Source: Flavimaricola sp. (lineage in GTDB: Bacteria > Pseudomonadota > Alphaproteobacteria > Rhodobacterales > Rhodobacteraceae). Taken from it: a stretch of 64,000 nt of DNA. The position numbers and the translations under genes were made by a program. Shown piece after piece: positions 18,484 through 28,800 of this stretch (positions are counted from its first letter, which is position 1; every line of letters begins with the position of its first letter). The stretch spans positions 32,105 to 96,104 of the forward strand of contig JAQWWH010000013.1 in assembly GCA_029255105.1 (NCBI GenBank). Direction: 5' to 3'. The notes beneath the pieces are model-generated. The model searched no databases, was not told the origin of the DNA, and saw nothing but the letters and a program-made list of their open reading frames with translations.

Positions 18484-19725
18484 ATGAAACGCAACGTTCT
18501 AATCATCGGCGCTGGTGGCGTCGCTCAGGTGGTGGCGCATAAGTGCGCCCAGAACAACGATGTGCTGGGGGATATCCATATAGCCAGCCGGACGGTTTCC
18601 AAATGCGAAGCCATCATCGAGAGCGTGCACGAGAAAAACGCGATGAAACAGGACGGCGTTCTTGCGGCCCATGCGGTCGACGGGATGGACACCGCCGCCG
18701 TGGCCGCCCTTATCCAGAAGACCGGTTGCCAGATCGTCCTTAACGTCGGCTCCCCTTTCATAAACATGACGGTGCTTGAGGCCTGCATCCAGACCGGTGC
18801 CGCCTATATCGACACCGCCATCCATGAAGAGCCGGACAAGATCTGCGAAACCCCGCCATGGTACGCCAACTACGAATGGAAGCGCCGCGAGGCCTGCGCC
18901 GCTGCAGGCGTGACGGCCGTTCTGGGCGCGGGCTTTGATCCGGGCATGGTCAACGCCTTCGCCCGCTTTGCGGTGGACGAGTTCATGGATGAGGTCACGT
19001 CGATCGACATCGTCGACATCAATGCAGGCTCTCATGGCAAGTATTTCTCAACCAACTTCGACCCCGAGATCAACTTTCGCGAGTTTACCGGCACTGTCTA
19101 CAGCTGGCAGGGCGGCGCATGGCAAGAGAACAAGATGTTCGAGGTTGGCCGCGAATGGGACCTGCCCGTCGTGGGCAAGCAAAAGGCCTATATGTCGGGC
19201 CACGACGAGGTGCATTCCCTTGCCGCCAACTACCCACAGGCCGATATCCGGTTCTGGATGGGCTTTGGCGACCACTACATCAACGTCTTTACTGTCCTTC
19301 AGAACCTTGGCCTTCTGTCTGAACATCCCGTGGTCACGGCCGAGGGGCTTGAGGTTGTGCCCCTCAAGGTGGTCAAGGCGGTTCTGCCAGACCCCTCCAG
19401 CCTTGCCCCCAACTATACGGGCAAGACCTGCATCGGTGACCTTGTGAAAGGCACCAAGGACGGCAAGGAGGTCGAGGTGTTCGTCTACAACGTGGCCGAT
19501 CACAAAGAGGCCTACCTTGAGGTGGGCAGCCAGGGCATTTCCTACACCGCAGGCGTGCCACCCGTTGGCGTCGCCATGTTGATCGCCCAAGGCACCTATG
19601 ACAGCGGCACGATGGTCAACGTCGAAGAACTGGACCCAAAGCCGCTGTTTGCCTTGCTGGACCGGATCGGATTGCCCACACGGGTAAAGGACGACAAGGG
19701 CGACCGCCCCTGGTCTGAGGCCTGA
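18484..19725 (+). CDS. Carboxynorspermidine dehydrogenase (saccharopine dehydrogenase family)
   Basis: A 413-residue NADPH-dependent enzyme that condenses aspartate semialdehyde with a diamine to give carboxy(nor)spermidine, the substrate of the decarboxylase encoded just upstream. The N-terminal Rossmann motif GAGGVAQVVA is at residues 9-18, and the saccharopine-dehydrogenase-type segment GAGFDPGMVNAFARF is in the middle. Pairing with nspC settles the function over lysine-metabolism relatives. A putative ribosome site (AGAGG) lies upstream of ATG 18484. A GC-rich terminator follows the stop. Whether the product is spermidine, norspermidine or homospermidine cannot be read from the sequence. 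Confidence 0.92.
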   Translation: MKRNVLIIGAGGVAQVVAHKCAQNNDVLGDIHIASRTVSKCEAIIESVHEKNAMKQDGVLAAHAVDGMDTAAVAALIQKTGCQIVLNVGSPFINMTVLEACIQTGAAYIDTAIHEEPDKICETPPWYANYEWKRREACAAAGVTAVLGAGFDPGMVNAFARFAVDEFMDEVTSIDIVDINAGSHGKYFSTNFDPEINFREFTGTVYSWQGGAWQENKMFEVGREWDLPVVGKQKAYMSGHDEVHSLAANYPQADIRFWMGFGDHYINVFTVLQNLGLLSEHPVVTAEGLEVVPLKVVKAVLPDPSSLAPNYTGKTCIGDLVKGTKDGKEVEVFVYNVADHKEAYLEVGSQGISYTAGVPPVGVAMLIAQGTYDSGTMVNVEELDPKPLFALLDRIGLPTRVKDDKGDRPWSEA

Positions 19726-19742
19726 CACCACCTCCAAAAAGG

Positions 19743-19760
19743 GCGGACCCTCGGGTCCGC
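19743..19760 (+). terminator. Terminator after the polyamine operon
   Basis: An 8-bp stem (GCGGACCC at 19743-19750, complement at 19753-19760) with a 2-nt loop, flanked by AAAAAGG on the left and TCTT on the right, fits a rho-independent terminator 18 nt after the stop codon. Confidence 0.8.
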
Positions 19761-20452
19761 TCTTATCGCCCGGCGCTACCGATCCTAGTGTCCCCTTTTG
19801 CCTTGGGTTGGACTGGATATCAGCACCCATTGTGGGGTGCATCAGGATTTGACTGAGTCGCAATCAGTCCTCCCCGCCCCTGACAACTGGGCTAAAAATG
19901 CACCAGAACTGGTTAGTAACGCGTCTGTGAACACTATTCAGTGTTTCCATACAAGAGACTTTGTTTTTCGCAAAACGCGAGCCCCAATCCATTGAAGCCG
20001 CGTTGTTACCCCTAGGGCTGGCCGGGTCGTCCAATCCAAAAACATTGGAAAGGCGTCCAGGGCGACCCCACGTCAATAGGATGCGGCAAACAATCAACTC
20101 GGGCGGGCGAACCTTAACCAGTGATCCTATTTCTCTATTGAATCCCGCCTCTTGTGGTACCTTTTCACAAAAGCAATAGCGGGCGGGCCCGCTCAGAATC
20201 AATCGCTATATAACGACCCAATCAACGTTGCCCACACAACATGTAGAGCCGCCCTTTCCTTGGGCGATTCAAGGAACTTCGCAAGCGAGTAGACTTTGTC
20301 TGCTACTGACATAACTCGTTTGAGCCGACTTATCCCCAGCTCCGGTGGAACAACCTGTGGATCCAATCTTGTTGACTCAGGGCCTATCGATAACCGAAAA
20401 GAAGACGCATATTTGACTTTGATATGCCTAGATTTGGGTGTCTGTTGCCAGG
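19761..20452. other. Long gap before the response regulator
   Basis: About 690 bases with no credible protein gene; it looks more AT-rich than its neighbours. It holds a 6-bp hairpin (GCACCC at 19823-19828 with its complement at 19835-19840) and a second nearby inverted repeat (GACTGA and TCAGTC, about 19851-19870). It could contain the regulator promoter and a small RNA, or be decayed DNA. I recognise no RNA family. Confidence 0.45.
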
Positions 20453-21106
20453 ATGGCGAATATAGCAAAAGAAATTAGAGTTGGGATTATCGACGACCAC
20501 GTCCTCCTCCGGGAAGGCCTGTCGGCAGTTCTGCGACGTACTGGTCGTTACGATATCGTTTTTGAAGGGGAAACGGCAAACGATGCCGTCGCCTTCGTAG
20601 AAAAGCATCATCCTGACGTTATCCTTCTTGATCTTGGGATCGAGGGTGGCGGGCTGGAAGCGCTGCGCAAGATCAAAGACCGGAACTCAGATGTCTTCTG
20701 TGTTGTGTTGACCTCCTGCGATGACCCTCTCAAAGCTATGGCAGCGCTCTCGATGGGGGCAGAAGGCTACATCCTCAAGGGCATCAAGTCGGACGACCTG
20801 CTACAAGCGCTAGAAGGCATCCTGTCGCGCAAGACCTACGTCTCGCCCGACTTTGCCATGCGCCTTGTCTCGGCGGTCAACCTGCAGAAGGGCGTCGAAA
20901 AGCCAAAATGCGCCCTAAACCACCGCGAAGAGCAGGTTATCACGGCCGTTCAACACGGGCTGACAAACCGGGAAGTCGCAAACCAGCTGAAGCTGAGCGA
21001 GCAGACGGTAAAGTTCTATATGTCCAGCGCCATGCAGAAACTGGGCGTACGCAATCGGGTCAGCGCGGTTCAGGAATACCAAAGGCAAATGGCGCAAGGC
21101 GAGTGA
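20453..21106 (+). CDS. NarL/FixJ-family response regulator
   Basis: A 217-residue transcription regulator. The N-terminal receiver domain starts IRVGIIDDHVLLREGL; the phospho-acceptor is the Asp in VILLDLG (about residue 60), with the conserved Thr/Ser and Lys further on (VVLTS, YILKG). The C-terminal LuxR-type helix-turn-helix contains LNHREEQVITAV and LTNREVANQLKLSEQTVKFY. The start is uncertain: ATG 20453 is preceded by AGG with poor spacing, and a GTG at 20438 would add five residues. It converges on the histidine kinase gene, its probable partner, and both lie beside the haem peroxidase gene. Confidence 0.88.
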   Translation: MANIAKEIRVGIIDDHVLLREGLSAVLRRTGRYDIVFEGETANDAVAFVEKHHPDVILLDLGIEGGGLEALRKIKDRNSDVFCVVLTSCDDPLKAMAALSMGAEGYILKGIKSDDLLQALEGILSRKTYVSPDFAMRLVSAVNLQKGVEKPKCALNHREEQVITAVQHGLTNREVANQLKLSEQTVKFYMSSAMQKLGVRNRVSAVQEYQRQMAQGE

Positions 21107-21117
21107 TCTTCGTCGTC

Positions 21118-22479
21118 CTATGAAATAGGCAGCGTGACGGTCACATCGGTTGTTTGCGCTGCACTACGGCCAATATCCAGACGCGCCCCGATTGATTCAG
21201 CCTGATCGCGCATGCTGCCCAGGCCAAAGTGCCCTTCGGATTCATTTTGCGCGACGCTCGGGATCTCGGGAAAGCCAGGGCCACGATCGGAAACGACGAT
21301 CACCAGATCCCCCGATTTCACCGAAACATCAACTGCCTGCCCTACGCCACTGGCGTGTTTGAAACCGTTATTCAGGGCCTCGTTCACAATCCTCGCTATG
21401 GCGCGTTGCTTTTTAGGATGCAGCATTTCGACAAGTTTGGTGCCCTGCGTCTTTACCTCCACATGGCTCATTGCCGTATAATCCTCGATCACCTTATCGA
21501 GCGAGACCGTACTGTCCTTTTTGTCCGCAGCCTCGGCCGCAACGAGCTGGGACGACATTTCCCTGATGGCCGTTTGCGCCCTTTCCGCTGCCAGCTGAAT
21601 GTCATCAAACCTTGACGGATCAGAGCGTTCAACCTGCTGAATCTTGATCAAGTCATCGAGGTTGAGCATCAGATAGCTTAGTAACTGGGCCGGACCGTCG
21701 TGCAATTCCTGGCCCACGCGCCGCCGCACAATTTCATCAAGATCGCCAAGCTTTTGCTTTGCCTCTTGCATCTGGGTCTGCAACTTGTCCGATTCCGCCA
21801 GCATTTCATCTCTTTCGGCCTTTAGGCGGTTGATCTGCGCTGTCTGGTTGAGGATCGTCTGGTTGCCCTGGCTGAAAATGAGATAAAGCGCGCCGAGGAA
21901 GGTTACGGCCCCAGCGCCCAGCAAAGCCCAATTGTCCTTCGCGGAATTTGCCAGATAGGTCCGCAACTTGGTCGCGTCTTCGTAAAATTCACCCACTGCG
22001 ATGATGGATCCGTCAACGTTGCTGCGCAGAGGGACATAGACTTCAAAGATCGGGGTCGTGAATTTCCGCTCGAATTCGTTTTCTTCGTCTTCCAATTCAT
22101 CGAGGTATGTCTCGATTTCTCCCGAAAGCGGTCCCGCCAATTCGTCGATGGGAAACTGTTGTCCGATAAGTTCCGCATCGGTGGCAAAGGCGATCCTGCC
22201 GGACGGGGCCCAGACCTTGATGGATAGGACGTGGCTGCGCAGCGCCTTGTCCTGCGAAATCACCTCGAGCGCGGCGAGATCCTCGGCAGACAGGACGCCA
22301 TCGCCCGCCATACTCTGCACATAGGGCTCAAGAAAACTTTCCATGTAGAGCGCGGTCGAGTCCGAATTCCGGCTCATGACGTAGCTTGCCACACTTGTGG
22401 AGACCAATGAGCCCAGGACCAGGATGAGGGTGATCATCGACCCGACGATGGTCACGAAGAACTTGTTTGTTAAAGACAT
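21118..22479 (-). CDS. Two-component sensor histidine kinase (HisKA_3, NarX/DegS type)
   Basis: A 453-residue membrane kinase. A transmembrane segment at about residues 6-32 and a second at about 185-204 flank a periplasmic sensing region of about 150 residues, rich in acidic residues (ELEDEENEFE). A coiled coil follows, then the HisKA_3 dimerisation box RRVGQELHDGPAQLL with phospho-His260, and a C-terminal HATPase domain with NEALNNGFKHA and DRGPGF. This subtype normally pairs with NarL-type regulators such as the one encoded convergently 11 bases away. The ATG at 22479 gives a short cytoplasmic leader; ATG 22491 is also in frame. The signal sensed is unknown. Confidence 0.9.
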   Translation of the reverse strand: MSLTNKFFVTIVGSMITLILVLGSLVSTSVASYVMSRNSDSTALYMESFLEPYVQSMAGDGVLSAEDLAALEVISQDKALRSHVLSIKVWAPSGRIAFATDAELIGQQFPIDELAGPLSGEIETYLDELEDEENEFERKFTTPIFEVYVPLRSNVDGSIIAVGEFYEDATKLRTYLANSAKDNWALLGAGAVTFLGALYLIFSQGNQTILNQTAQINRLKAERDEMLAESDKLQTQMQEAKQKLGDLDEIVRRRVGQELHDGPAQLLSYLMLNLDDLIKIQQVERSDPSRFDDIQLAAERAQTAIREMSSQLVAAEAADKKDSTVSLDKVIEDYTAMSHVEVKTQGTKLVEMLHPKKQRAIARIVNEALNNGFKHASGVGQAVDVSVKSGDLVIVVSDRGPGFPEIPSVAQNESEGHFGLGSMRDQAESIGARLDIGRSAAQTTDVTVTLPIS

Positions 22480-22824
22480 TTTGCCTCTCAAAATATGAGG
22501 CCAAACTAACGCATCCGCGCTGCGTGTCTATACTCGCCAACCCTTCGGTTAGCCTCTCATTAAACTTTCGTATCATAGACCCACCCTACTATCGGTCAGA
22601 AGTTCCTTAACCCTTCTGGGCTTCGCAGCGTCAACATTGTGGCGCATTTGAGGTGCAAGGGTCTGATTTCGGACTGGCACGGTATTTTTGAGAATCGATT
22701 TCCACTGGTGACACTGAGGTCACCCCGCTGCCTTCCACCGCACAGACCTAGCATTTTTGACCGAGGCCTAGCTGCCAGCAATGCCTCAGTTGCAACCCAT
22801 TTTTTTGGCCTGGGGGGGCTTATT
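22480..22824. promoter_or_regulatory. Divergent promoter region of kinase and haem peroxidase, with a perfect dyad
   Basis: This 345-bp gap separates the kinase from the peroxidase. At 22707-22724 there is a perfect dyad, GGTGAC-N6-GTCACC, about 100 bp before the peroxidase ATG: a plausible operator, for instance for the neighbouring NarL-type regulator. A run of seven G just before ATG 22825 serves as the ribosome site. Confidence 0.5.
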
Positions 22825-25800
22825 ATGACTGTTGAACTCAAACCATTCGTTCTCAATATCGGGGACATCACGTTTCTTCTGGACCAGGTGAACCATCGTC
22901 CGCTGTTTGACGCGGCTGGTAAACTGATCATGAACTGGGGTGGCGATACCGCCATCTACGCGACAAGCCAGGGTGCCGCCGGCGGCCCTGCCCTGTTCGA
23001 GCCCAGCGCCAACCCGACCCCGGAAGAAGCCGCCGCAGCCACCGCGCAGTGGGGCCATTCCTTCTATTCCGTCGCCGATGCAGCCGGCCTTCGGGATGTT
23101 TCGGGCCTGTCAAACAACCTCAACCCCGACAACGCAGCATGGGGTGCCGCTGATGTTCCGTTCCTGACGGTCGGAACTTCGGGCGAGCTGGGGTATGGCA
23201 CCTACATGATGGGTGACATGACCAACGCGCTTTATAACGCTGGTCCAACCACATCGACCAAGGACTACACGATCACCGGCAGCGGCAACACGATCAACAT
23301 CGACAGCGTGACCGACTACACGCCGCGCATGATCACCCAGACGATCATGACCGGCGGCGTTCGCTTCCTTTTGGAAGAGGTCACCCAGATCGTGCCAGGC
23401 CAAGGTCCTCTTACCACCAACAACATCACCTACTGGGATTCTGCCCGCTACAATACCGACGAGGCCTACAAGACGCTTCTGGACAGCCACAACATCGACA
23501 CCAGCAAGCTGATCGAAGGTGCGGCCATCATCGACACCTACCAGGACGTCCTGGGCTACTATGATGCTGGTCTTTATGCCTACGGCCAGTTGATGGCGGC
23601 CTATGGCCTGACTCAGCCAGGCCAATCCCACATCATCGACATTCCTGGGATGGATGCTCAAATCGTCTTTATTCAGGAAGCATTCGACCAGTACAAACTG
23701 ATTCAGGACTTCGGAATTGATCCTTCTGCACTGAACAACGGCGACGCGCTCATCGATACGTCGACCACACCATGGGGCATCTATGCCGAGCTGGGTGTGC
23801 CGGATCGTCAGAACCCCGACAACGGCGAGTTCTTCCTGGAAAGCCAGAACCCCGGCGTTGCACCGACCAACGGCTTCTTCGCTGTCTTTGGCCAGTTCTT
23901 CGATCACGGCCTCGATTTCGTCAGCAAAGGCGGCAATGGCGCCAAGATCACCATTCCGCTGTCGCCGAATGATCCGCTTTACGGTGTGCTTGGCCAGGAC
24001 GGCCAGCCGACCACCTCGATCACCATCTCGCGGGCCACTGTCGACTCTGTCGATGCCAACGGCGTTCCGCTTTACATCAACCACACCTCGCCCTTCATCG
24101 ACCAGAGCCAGACCTACGGCTCGAACGAGCAGATCACCCAGATCCTGCGGGAATGGGTGCTCGACGCCAACACCAACGAATATGTCGCTGGCGCCCGTCT
24201 GCTGGACGGCCAAAAGAACGTCGAGTGGGTCGATGGTTTCGGCAACGCAACGACTGCAACCCTGCCCACGCTGAACGAACTGCGCGCCCACCTGGCCGCA
24301 ACCGGTCGTCCAGACATCACCTGGGAAGACGTCAGCAACCTGAGCATCCGCGATGCCGACGGCAACGTGCTGTACTTTGACGCAAACGGCGACGCTCAGG
24401 CCTATGTCGATGTGGACGGCGTCCACGACATGACCGGCACGCTGGTTGACGCTACGGTGCTTGATACACTGAGCACCAAAGGCAGCGGTCATGCCCTCTT
24501 GCTGGACATGAACCCCGGCTTTGGTGAGCTGGTTTCGAACGGCAACACCTCTTCGGGCACCATCAGCCAGGCTGCGCTGGACGCAGTGAACACTGCGACG
24601 GGCAATGCCAGCGGTGAAGCAGGCTTCCTGTACTTCAATGCAGATGGCGTTCTGTCGGCAATGGCCTCGTTCGGCCCCGGCCCAATGGTCGAACTGACCG
24701 GCGCCTCGGCTCTGATGGGTTACGTCAACTTTGCCGACTTCAGCGTCACGTCGTCCGATCCGGTTCTTCACGCCGCGGTTGGCGAAATCCTGATGGAAGC
24801 GGTGGGCATCCACTACCTTGCTGGCGATGGCCGGGTGAACGAGAACATCGCCCTGACGTCGATCCACCACATCTTCCACATGGAGCATGATTATCAGGTC
24901 CAGAACCTCGAAATCGCCCTGTTCCAGCAAGATGCGCTAAACGGCACAGCAGACGACCACTCCATCCTGACCTCGTGGCAGGTGGCTGTGGCGGACGGTA
25001 CCGACAACTCGACCAATGCCTCTGTGGCGCTGGTTGGTGGCCACTACGAAGCCACCACCGGCATCCTGGCCCGCGACGAGAAAAACGACTTCTACGTTGT
25101 CGCCTCGGCCAATGAAGTCCTTCCTGAAGGCCACAGCATCGTCAAAGGTCGCGACGGCGCAGACATCCAGGCCGCCGGCAGCTACACAGACGCCGCAGGC
25201 TACGTCTCCTGGGATCAGGAGCGCATGTTCCAAGGCGTCAAGCTGGTCGTCGAAATGGAATACCAGCATACCGCGATCGACCAGTTCGCCCGCGCTGTTT
25301 CCCCTGATATCCCGGAATTCTCGGCCTATTCGACCAACCTTGACGGCACGATCGACATGATGTTCGGCCAGGCCGCCTACCGGTATGGCCACTCGACCCT
25401 GCGTGAAACCATCGACACGATGGATCCCAACGGCGACATGACCGGCCGTATCATGAGCTATGCCCTGGAACGGGCCTTCCTCAACCCGGCCCTCTACTCG
25501 GAAATCGGTGCGTCCTCGATCATCATGGGCATGACCAAGCAGGTCATGAACGACATCGACGAATTCATCACCCCGGCGCTGCAGCAGGGCCTGTTGGGCC
25601 TGCCCATGGACCTTGCCGCGATCAACCTTGCCCGCGGTCGTGATGTCGGCCTGCCGACACTGAACGATGCCCGCGGCATCCTGGGTCTGAGCCAGTACAC
25701 AAGCTGGAACGACTTCAGCCAGAACATGTACCACAAAGAATCCTTTGTGAACTTTATCGCCGCCTACTCTTTCGACGGCGATGTGGCCCATGCTCAGGCG

Positions 25801-28800
25801 GTTCTGGACGCAGGAAACGGCGTCATCAACACAACCTACACAGAGTCTTCCACCGTGGCGGCCGCAGCGGCGTTCCTCAACGGTGGCGACGATGGCTTTG
25901 CCAAGGTCGACCTCTGGGTCGGTGGTATGGCCGAAGCCCACATCTCGGGCGGTTTGCTTGGCGACACGTTCAACGTGATCTTCGTCGACCAGATGCAGCG
26001 CCTGATGGACGGCGACCGGTTCTACTACCTGTACCGCCTGGCCGGCACCCAGTTCGGGGATGAGATCATCAACGAACAGTTCAAGGATATGGTCGAGCGG
26101 AACACCGGCACGACCCACCTGAACGGCAACATCTTCGGCTACTCTGACCAGTACTACGAGATGAGCACCAACGCAGTCGCAACCGAGCGTCTGTATGAGG
26201 CGGGCACCGACCTGACCGCAGCAGCCGCTGCCGTCGATGTCGGCGGCGCTATCGTCGGCGACGGCCCCTTCTTTGACGCCAATGGCACCCAATACTCTGC
26301 CCTGCCGTTCCATTGGGTCGGCGCAGACCGGATTGCCGATGCCCCGCTTTGGCTAAGCGCAAACGGCGACCGCGTAGCAGCGCCTTCGGTGGCGATCGGT
26401 GGCACAATCGCCGCTGGTGTAAGCTACGTCACAGCTGACGGCACCCCTGTGGATGCTGCCTACCTTCAGGCCCTGGCTGGCGAACAGCACAAGTATGGCA
26501 CCATCATGGATGGCACCACACTGGGCGTGTACACCGCTGGCGGAAACTCGACCGCTGGCAATGGCGACGTGGTCACCATCAACGGCAAGGACTATGTCCT
26601 TGACCTGCGGCCCGACCTTGCCCCCGATGCCCTGAACACGGACGGCACCCCCACTTCGGGCGCCGATGCCAACGAGGTCATTGCAGGTACCGATCAGGAC
26701 GACCTGATGTACCTCGGGTTCGGAGACGACACAGGCTACGCAGACGGCGGCAACGACATCGTCTACGGCGGTTCCGGCGGCGACCGGATCTACGGCGGCG
26801 CAGGCAACGACATCCTGTACGGCGAAGACCTGCCCGACGTTATCGACGGTGGTGAAGGCGACGACATCATCTACGGTGGCGACTCCGGTACCTCTGTCGG
26901 TGGTTTCGACCAGCTCATCGGTGGTGCCGGTGACGACAAGATCTACGGCGGCGTCGGGATCGACAAAATCTACGGCAACGGTGGCGACGACGCGATCTAC
27001 GGCGGCGCCGATACCGACCCCTTCATCTTCGGTGGTGACGGATCGGACATCGTCAACGGTGGCGACGAGCAGGACAACATCTACGGCAACGCCGGCGATG
27101 ACCTTCTGATCGGCGGCAACGACAAGGACATCCTGTTCGGCCAGGAAGGCGACGACATCCTGCGTCCCGGTATTCCTTCGGGAGCGGCGAACGCTGGCGG
27201 TGGTAACACCGGCAACGCAGTCTTCGGTCCTGACGAAGTGGTCGGCGGCACGGGCAATACCCAGGTTAACGACACAGGCTTTGACATTATCGACCTGTCC
27301 GACAACACCCAGGCCTTCACACTTGAAGTCAACCTCAACGCCCAGAACAATCCGCTTGTCATCCTCGACCAGAACCAGGTTCTGCCGACGATGGTCCAAA
27401 TGGACGGCATTGCAGGTACCCAGGACGACGACGTCATCATGGGTAACGTTGACGGCAACTGGTTGATCGGTGCCGGCGGCAACGACCACTTCGAAGCCGA
27501 CATTGCACCCCGCCTTGCCGGAGCGCAGGCAGAAGTGCTGGCCGAACGTGGTGGCAACGACGTCATTATCGGTGGTGCCATCCGACTGGACGCACTGATC
27601 GGTAAGTACGGAACGGGCGACATCAACAACTTCGTCGCTGACCTGTACGAAACCCACTACAACCTGATTGGTGCAACCCACCGTGTCGCAGAAGGTGCCT
27701 CCCTGATTGGTGGTCTTCTGAACGGTGCAGCAACAACCGGCTTGTTCGCGCTGCACTTCACCGAAATGCTTCGCTCTGCCCAGTTCAAGGACCTTGTCCT
27801 TGGCAATTCGGACAACGAAATCGGTGACATCGGCAATCTGCCGATGCTGGACACAGGCAATGACACCGCGTCCCTGACCGGCAATCTTGAAGACTACAGC
27901 GTCGTAGCAATCGACATCAACGGCAACCAGGTCGCAGATCTGGTCAACGACTATGCCAGCGTTGTCGGCATCCGTCTGACGGACAACGGCGGCGTCACGC
28001 AGACCGACGCCGGCCCTGTGGATCGCCTGCCAACCGACGGCATCGACCTCTTTGTCGGTGTGGAAAGCTTTGTCTTCGCCGACGGCACCTACACCATGCG
28101 TGAAGTGATCGGTAACCCTCCGACACTGGCGTTGGACTATGACGGTGGCGTAGGCACCTACCTCGACCAGTTCTCGAATACAGTGAACAACGGTTCCGAC
28201 GGCGATACACCCTGGACGACGGTCTGGACCGAGGTCAATGACGGCGCGAACAGCGTCAACAATGGTCAGATCCAGATCGACAACCAGTTCTCGGGTGCTC
28301 CGAGCAATGGGATGGACATCGGCTACGGCGACGGCGCGACCATTTACCGCGACGTTGATCTTAGTGGCGCGAACTCTGCAACGATCTCCTTTTCGTTCCG
28401 GGAATCGGGTCTGGGCAATGGCGAGAATGTCGAAGTCAGGTTCTACGAAGACAACACATCGAACGCTTACACCGTCCTTGAAACGATCACAGCTAGTGGG
28501 AGCTTTAGTGGGACAGTAACTGGTCCTTTCGCAGAGACCCAAGTTGGCCGGATCGAGATTGTTGCAACGAACATTAACGACACAAGACGCAGCCGCGACT
28601 ATGTCAGCATCGACGACATGCAAATCGCAGTCGAGGCTCCGACGAGCAATCCTCAATACGCGATCAGCCGGGCATTTACCGAAGGGGACGGCGGTATCAC
28701 CGTTATCCCACGTGCCCTGATCACCGATGTGGACGGGACAACACTGACCTCGGCCAAGATCGTTCTGACCAATGCCAAGGATGGTGACGACCTGGTCTGG

